Assembly: GCF_900168025.1 (NCBI RefSeq)
Contig: NZ_FUYN01000005.1
Location: forward strand, 146,858-210,857
Source of the DNA: Acetoanaerobium noterae
Lineage (GTDB): Bacteria > Bacillota > Clostridia > Peptostreptococcales > Filifactoraceae
Length of the DNA: 64,000 nucleotides
Direction of reading: 5' to 3'
A program made the position numbers and the translations under genes. Within the stretch, counting starts at the first letter, position 1. Every line of letters starts with the position of its first letter. Positions 60,342 through 64,000 of the stretch are shown piece by piece. The notes under the pieces were generated by a model. The model was not told the DNA's origin, made no database searches, and worked only from the letters and a program-made list of their open reading frames with translations.

Positions 60342-61885
60342 TTCCCAAACCTCCCATCAAAAAACGCCTTAAGGATTTTGTCCATTTCTTCAATATAATC
60401 CTTCTTATCATCAGCTCCCCAGCTATCCATGCTATCAAGCTTTTTCGAATATACCTTTAAAAAAATATTTTTTGTGCATAACGGAACAAACAATCCTTTT
60501 GATTCTCTTTCAATGATAATTTTGCGCTTATCAACAAATACAGAATTTTGATAACCACGATTAGTTTGGGCATCAAGCAGTGTTAAATTTCCTATACTAT
60601 CGTCCGCTTCATCAGTTTCATCAGCAGTCGCATGGATATGTTCAATATCCCATTTGATTTTATCTCCTGTTTCTCCTTTATATATATCAAACGGAAAACG
60701 ATATTGCTTTTCACTCTTGCATACCAAAGTTGCAATGTTAAAGAGAAGAAGTAGCTTACGAATTTTACGTCGGTCATTTTGATTATCGTAAGAAATATCA
60801 GATAAAGTATATTTGCCTGTCACGATTTTTGCTTTTTCAAGCAAGGCTTTCATCACATCACTTTTTCGTTTACCGCGCGTCAAGGTAAATACCTCAGCAG
60901 TTTTTACTCCTGATGATACAAGATATCCAATTATATGATACTTATCCAAATCTGAATACCAATCCCGGAATTCAGCATATAGTTTTTCAACTTCATCCCA
61001 CAGATTTTTAACAAATTCTTCATTATCAGGTGAAGATTTTAATTTCTCTAAAAAAACTAAAAACGAAAAATAATTTTGATTAGTCGGTATTGGTGTAGGA
61101 AACTTATTATTTTCCTCATTCGCTAATAAATCAAAAATCATATCAATGCGCGTGCCACTCTGTTCTCTTTCATTAAGAAAGTACCAAAAAGAATCATCCC
61201 GTAATCCTTGCTCTATTCGATCCCAAGCTACAGAAATCTCAGTTTGTCGCTTGTTTATGTCTGTACTAAAGTTATCTTTATTCAATAACAACGCTTTTAT
61301 AAGTTCGGAATTCGTTAATGGAATTTTCCCTAAGTTTACCTTTGTAAATATAGCTATCGGATCGTTATCAGCAGGTATCTCATACCATATAAAAAATACA
61401 TTCTTCCTGATTTTTGTATTTAACTCCTGTATAGCAACCGACTTATCTGGTTGGTTGTCCAGCCAAAAATTTATTTTCTCATAAGCAGATGCTATATGAT
61501 AAAAATCTATATTTTTATTTTTCTCTTTTTCTAAATTCTTTTCATCTGACAAGGCTTTTAAAAAATCTGCACTATCACTTCTAGTTTTATACTCTAAATC
61601 AAAAGGAGGAGTAGCTGAGCGAATTTCCTGAGAAGCTATTTTCATGAAAATATATATAGTTGTTAGTCTCTGTTGCCCATCCACTACTTCAAATGATCCA
61701 TCCTCTCGATTTTTAACAGCGAGAGGTTGAATACAGTAACGTTTGTTACCTTCAGTTGAAAATTCATAGATGTCATCAAGTAGTGCCGTTACTTCATGTT
61801 CTGTCCAACGATATCCACGTTGATATGATGGCACAAAAAAACGATAATCTTTAAGTTCTCCAATTGTTTTTGTTACAATGGCCAT
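60338..61885 (-). CDS. DUF262-DUF1524 (HNH) protein, GmrSD/SspE-like
   Basis: 515 residues. The N-terminal DUF262 domain has FVPSYQRGYRWTEHEV and VVDGQQRLTTIYIF (D69-G-Q-Q-R73). Near residues 430-465 lies the HNH motif of DUF1524: WDIEHIHATADETD, then SIGNLTLLDAQTNRGYQN. This is the domain order of GmrSD-type modification-dependent nucleases and SspE. The ATG at 61885 follows AGGAGG. Together with the second DUF262 protein it looks like a two-gene restriction-like defence system; target modification is unknown. Confidence 0.87.
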   Translation of the reverse strand: MAIVTKTIGELKDYRFFVPSYQRGYRWTEHEVTALLDDIYEFSTEGNKRYCIQPLAVKNREDGSFEVVDGQQRLTTIYIFMKIASQEIRSATPPFDLEYKTRSDSADFLKALSDEKNLEKEKNKNIDFYHIASAYEKINFWLDNQPDKSVAIQELNTKIRKNVFFIWYEIPADNDPIAIFTKVNLGKIPLTNSELIKALLLNKDNFSTDINKRQTEISVAWDRIEQGLRDDSFWYFLNEREQSGTRIDMIFDLLANEENNKFPTPIPTNQNYFSFLVFLEKLKSSPDNEEFVKNLWDEVEKLYAEFRDWYSDLDKYHIIGYLVSSGVKTAEVFTLTRGKRKSDVMKALLEKAKIVTGKYTLSDISYDNQNDRRKIRKLLLLFNIATLVCKSEKQYRFPFDIYKGETGDKIKWDIEHIHATADETDEADDSIGNLTLLDAQTNRGYQNSVFVDKRKIIIERESKGLFVPLCTKNIFLKVYSKKLDSMDSWGADDKKDYIEEMDKILKAFFDGRFGK

Positions 61886-61999
61886 TCACAATCCTCCTAA
61901 ATTAATATGGTATTTTCATTCTATTACCCTATGTCATTGTACATATTTTGACATCATTGCCTTCAGGCAATATAAATGCCTGCATCATGATAAACACTA

Positions 62000-62209
62000 C
62001 TACTTTAAGTTTTTGACCACATTAATAGCGCCTTTCATAATTTTGCCACTGTGTTTTTTTACTAAAATTACAATTCCAGCCAGGCCCAATGCGCCCCCTA
62101 TATTAACCCCAGTTTTTTGGCACTTTGGACAAAGTCCAGTTTTATTTTTGGGATCAGTGATAATTCTTCCACACGGACAAACTTTTTCGGATTTATTCTT
62201 TTTCTTCAT
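62000..62209 (-). CDS. zinc-ribbon plus membrane-helix small protein
   Basis: 69 residues. A zinc ribbon with C-x-C and C-x-x-C (VCPCGRII and GLCPKCQKTG) is followed by one hydrophobic segment (IGGALGLAGIVILV) and a basic tail. The ATG at 62209 follows GTGGAGGATG and lies inside the end of the upstream gene, so the pair is coupled. Function unknown; the tight linkage to the 380-residue protein suggests they act together. Confidence 0.65.
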   Translation of the reverse strand: MKKKNKSEKVCPCGRIITDPKNKTGLCPKCQKTGVNIGGALGLAGIVILVKKHSGKIMKGAINVVKNLK

Positions 62210-63335
62210 CGTTAACATCCTCCACCGAAACTATGTATACATCATTTTTATATTCACCATTCATACTTAATTCTAAGGTCCTAATACCTGACTCTAAAGC
62301 TGGTCGCATTTCCTTTGAAAAAGTATACCAACAATTCATATTCGTTTTATTATATGGAAAGTAATCATGCATCAGTGCTGCAGTTGATAAGCCTTTTCTT
62401 GTTACTGGCTTTGTCAAGACATCATACATAACGTGCTGGTATTGCTGCAATACAGCTTTTGCAGTTTTTGTATCCCCCATATACTCTAGAAGCTGCATCC
62501 ACACACCGACATATTTTGTTGCAATTTGAAAGTCGCTCGTTAAATACCCCATGTATCGATTCAAAGGATTTCCAAATTGTACAAAAGGGATATTTGTGAG
62601 TCTAGCAAACCTTTTTGATGTTGTTTCAATATCTGCATAAATTGCGTTAAGAGCAGTTCTAATTTTCCCATCAGCCTCTTTTAATAGTAATATGCGTTCT
62701 TCGTCAGACTCTTTATTTTCTGCCTCTAATACTAATGCCCTTGCATCCAAGAATGGAACAATAATATCTCTGTCTCTATCTTTTTCAAGCTGATATGTCT
62801 GAAATTCTTGTATATCAGCTAATTTCGCATATATCTGACGCATTTGAAGTTGATTGCCAATACTTCTTGCAGTTTCAATATTTCCTGAATCATTAATAAC
62901 CTTTTTCAATGTAATATCTTTAACTCTTACACCATTTTCATCTAAAATTACTGCTCTTAAATTTCCGTCTATCTGCTTTGATTCTCCCACCGTGTATAAT
63001 CCTTTTTTTAATTTGGATTTAATATCAGGAGGCAAATTCTCAAAATCAGGTAGTAAAGTAATATTCCCTCTCATAATTACATCAGCTTGATGTATAACAT
63101 CATTTATTATTCCCAGATTGGCAACAGGGAGTTCAGAGACAATCTCTAAAGCTGATTGCTCTCTTAAAGCCAAAGACATCTGCTGAACGTATTCGTCAAA
63201 GAAGTCACTCATGGCCGTAATATCTCTACCATATCTATCAATGTCAGTCTTAAATAACATAAGAGATTTACTTGATACTTTATCAATTCTTTCCACTTCC
63301 TGGTTTTCGGAAGTGTTATCTAATTCTTTTGTCAC
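62193..63335 (-). CDS. uncharacterised 380-residue protein
   Basis: 380 residues from GTG 63335 with GGGGGAGG upstream. Soluble, acidic and largely helical, with no recognised domain. The N-terminal half contains QQMSLALREQSALEIVSELP and DVIHQADVIMRGNITLLPDFENLPPDIKSKLKKGLYTVGESKQIDGNLRAV in outline; the C-terminal half has a KADGKIRTALNAIYADIETTSKRFARLTNIPFVQFGNP region. It starts 30 bases after an interrupted upstream gene and overlaps the zinc-ribbon gene. Probably part of a mobile or defence cassette, but the function is open. Confidence 0.65.
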   Translation of the reverse strand: MTKELDNTSENQEVERIDKVSSKSLMLFKTDIDRYGRDITAMSDFFDEYVQQMSLALREQSALEIVSELPVANLGIINDVIHQADVIMRGNITLLPDFENLPPDIKSKLKKGLYTVGESKQIDGNLRAVILDENGVRVKDITLKKVINDSGNIETARSIGNQLQMRQIYAKLADIQEFQTYQLEKDRDRDIIVPFLDARALVLEAENKESDEERILLLKEADGKIRTALNAIYADIETTSKRFARLTNIPFVQFGNPLNRYMGYLTSDFQIATKYVGVWMQLLEYMGDTKTAKAVLQQYQHVMYDVLTKPVTRKGLSTAALMHDYFPYNKTNMNCWYTFSKEMRPALESGIRTLELSMNGEYKNDVYIVSVEDVNDEEKE

Positions 63336-63364
63336 TGTCGACCTCCCCCTTCACCAAATGAAAT

Positions 63365-63655
63365 CTACTCATCCTCGTCGTCCTCCTCCTCAGTATCGTC
63401 AATGCCAAATAGCACCTGGAACTTATCGAAGTTATAAGGGTATGAATTGTCACCATTAAATCTTACTGGCCTCTGGCCATTGTTGTATTCAAATTCCAAC
63501 TCCCATTGTGTACCATCACACACGACGTATCCGAAACGGTCGGTTGAATATCGTCTGCGCCATTCCCCAATATAAGGATCCTTAAGTGCGTCGATAAAAG
63601 TATCTTTTGTGAAGGGTTCTTCGTTATAATCATCCCTGTAATGGTCAAGCTTTTT
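63365..63655 (-). pseudogene. 3' remnant of an acidic-tailed gene cut by an IS3 element
   Basis: A 97-codon open frame runs without start into the right end of the IS3 element. Its residues include HYRDDYNEEPFTKDTFIDAL, GEWRRRYSTDRFGYVVCDG and a strongly acidic C-terminus (IDDTEEEDDEDE). Beyond 63656 the frame enters IS sequence and soon hits a stop. The natural start is missing, so the gene was probably interrupted by the insertion. Not recognised; it lies just upstream of, and on the same strand as, the 380-residue gene. Confidence 0.6.
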
Positions 63656-64000
63656 TGTAACACTAAGTACGGTTTTTTAAGCCAAATTTCGTGCCTCGAA
63701 AGGTGTTAATCCACCATTATATGAATGAGGTCTAATGTGGTTGTACCAAACATGTACATATCTATTTACAGCTTCATCTAATTGATCTTCAGTATTAAAT
63801 TTATTTGGATATATTAACTCTGCTTTAAATGATTTGTAGAATCTTTCCATGGGCGCATTATCATATGGACAGCCAGTTTTACTCATGCTTTGGATAATAC
63901 CATTTTCTTTACAATAGTCTACAAATGCCCATGAAGTAAATTGTACCCCTTGATCTGAATGCAAAATTAAGCCTTCATTTGGTTTTTCTCTTTCAATCGC
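63656..64000 (-). mobile_element. IS3-family insertion sequence (partial, right end)
   Basis: The element's end is placed at about 63656, where TGTAACACTAAG begins (IS3 ends typically start TG). The transposase C-terminus follows and the element continues past the window. The left end and target duplication are outside the window, so the boundary is approximate. Confidence 0.6.
63677..64000 (-). CDS. IS3-family transposase, OrfB C-terminus (partial)
   Basis: 108 codons of the DDE integrase (rve) domain. LHSDQGVQFTSWAF holds the second Asp of the DDE triad (HSDQG), GCPYDNAPMERFYKSFKAEL holds the catalytic Glu (MERFYKSFK), and YNHIRPHSYNGGLTPFEARN is the usual IS3 C-terminus. The first Asp and the OrfA part are outside the window. 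Very close to many clostridial IS3/IS150-group transposases, and apparently intact in the part seen. Confidence 0.92.
   Translation of the reverse strand, partial: AIEREKPNEGLILHSDQGVQFTSWAFVDYCKENGIIQSMSKTGCPYDNAPMERFYKSFKAELIYPNKFNTEDQLDEAVNRYVHVWYNHIRPHSYNGGLTPFEARNLA

Noticed and set aside
48000..64000. Integron-like gene cassette array (many unrelated single genes in one direction)
   Set aside because: No integron integrase and no attC-type sites between the genes; several genes form ordinary operons with their own promoters.
1..64000. CRISPR arrays, rRNA or tRNA genes
   Set aside because: No regularly spaced direct repeats and no tRNA or rRNA signature sequences were seen on either strand by eye; a covariance search could still find a missed small RNA.

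Overview
The window looks like a stretch of chromosome from a low-GC, anaerobic Firmicute, most like the amino-acid-fermenting Clostridia (Peptostreptococcaceae/Acetoanaerobium type). The reasons are very AT-rich DNA, strong GGAGG ribosome binding sites, a xer-lexA-hfq-miaA-mutL-mutS-miaB neighbourhood, and two genes in which an in-frame TGA stands exactly where a redox cysteine is expected (selenoproteins). The genus is inference. No rRNA, tRNA or CRISPR array was seen. Most genes are on the minus strand.

Layout. (1) 1-4.2 kb: part of a filamentous phage (inovirus) prophage read leftward: small early genes, a candidate ssDNA-binding protein, small membrane proteins, a major coat protein followed by a terminator, a pIII-like adhesin, a pVI-like protein, a 34-residue membrane peptide and the start of the Zot/pI assembly ATPase, which runs off the left edge. 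(2) 4.3-11.2 kb: two Xer-type tyrosine recombinases flank an SOS divergon (yneA-like/lexA with three LexA boxes) and a glutamine synthetase/Alr operon. A 28-bp dif-like palindrome lies just upstream of the second recombinase. (3) 11.3-27 kb: hfq, tRNA modification and mismatch repair, then a UspA-like protein, a GNAT enzyme, a photolyase, an aminotransferase, a PHP protein, an Spx/ArsC-like selenoprotein, an APC permease and an Fe-S protein. (4) 27-36.4 kb: a maltodextrin operon (malE-malF-malG-lacI-malQ-ugpC-glgP) with CcpA/LacI-type operators. (5) 36.5-48 kb: a phosphodiesterase with an MFS transporter, a HesB-like selenoprotein, and an Amadori-sugar operon (GntR regulator, PotABCD-like ABC transporter, FrlB-like deglycase, FrlD-like kinase). 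(6) 48-64 kb: an accessory region with a DUF5655-type nuclease, a class V aminotransferase, a MerR regulon with three nearly identical 19-bp-spacer promoters, an HD-GYP protein, a CPBP protease, a twin DUF262 (GmrSD-like) operon preceded by unknown genes, and an IS3-family element that interrupts a gene at the right edge.

How the genes work together: the maltodextrin operon imports and cleaves glucans. The frl-like operon imports, phosphorylates and deglycates fructosamines. The SOS divergon halts division after DNA damage while mutS/mutL and the photolyase repair DNA. The MerR regulator probably controls itself, an epimerase and an EFR1-SRPBCC-DUF4386 operon. The DUF262 pair and its neighbours resemble a defence island.
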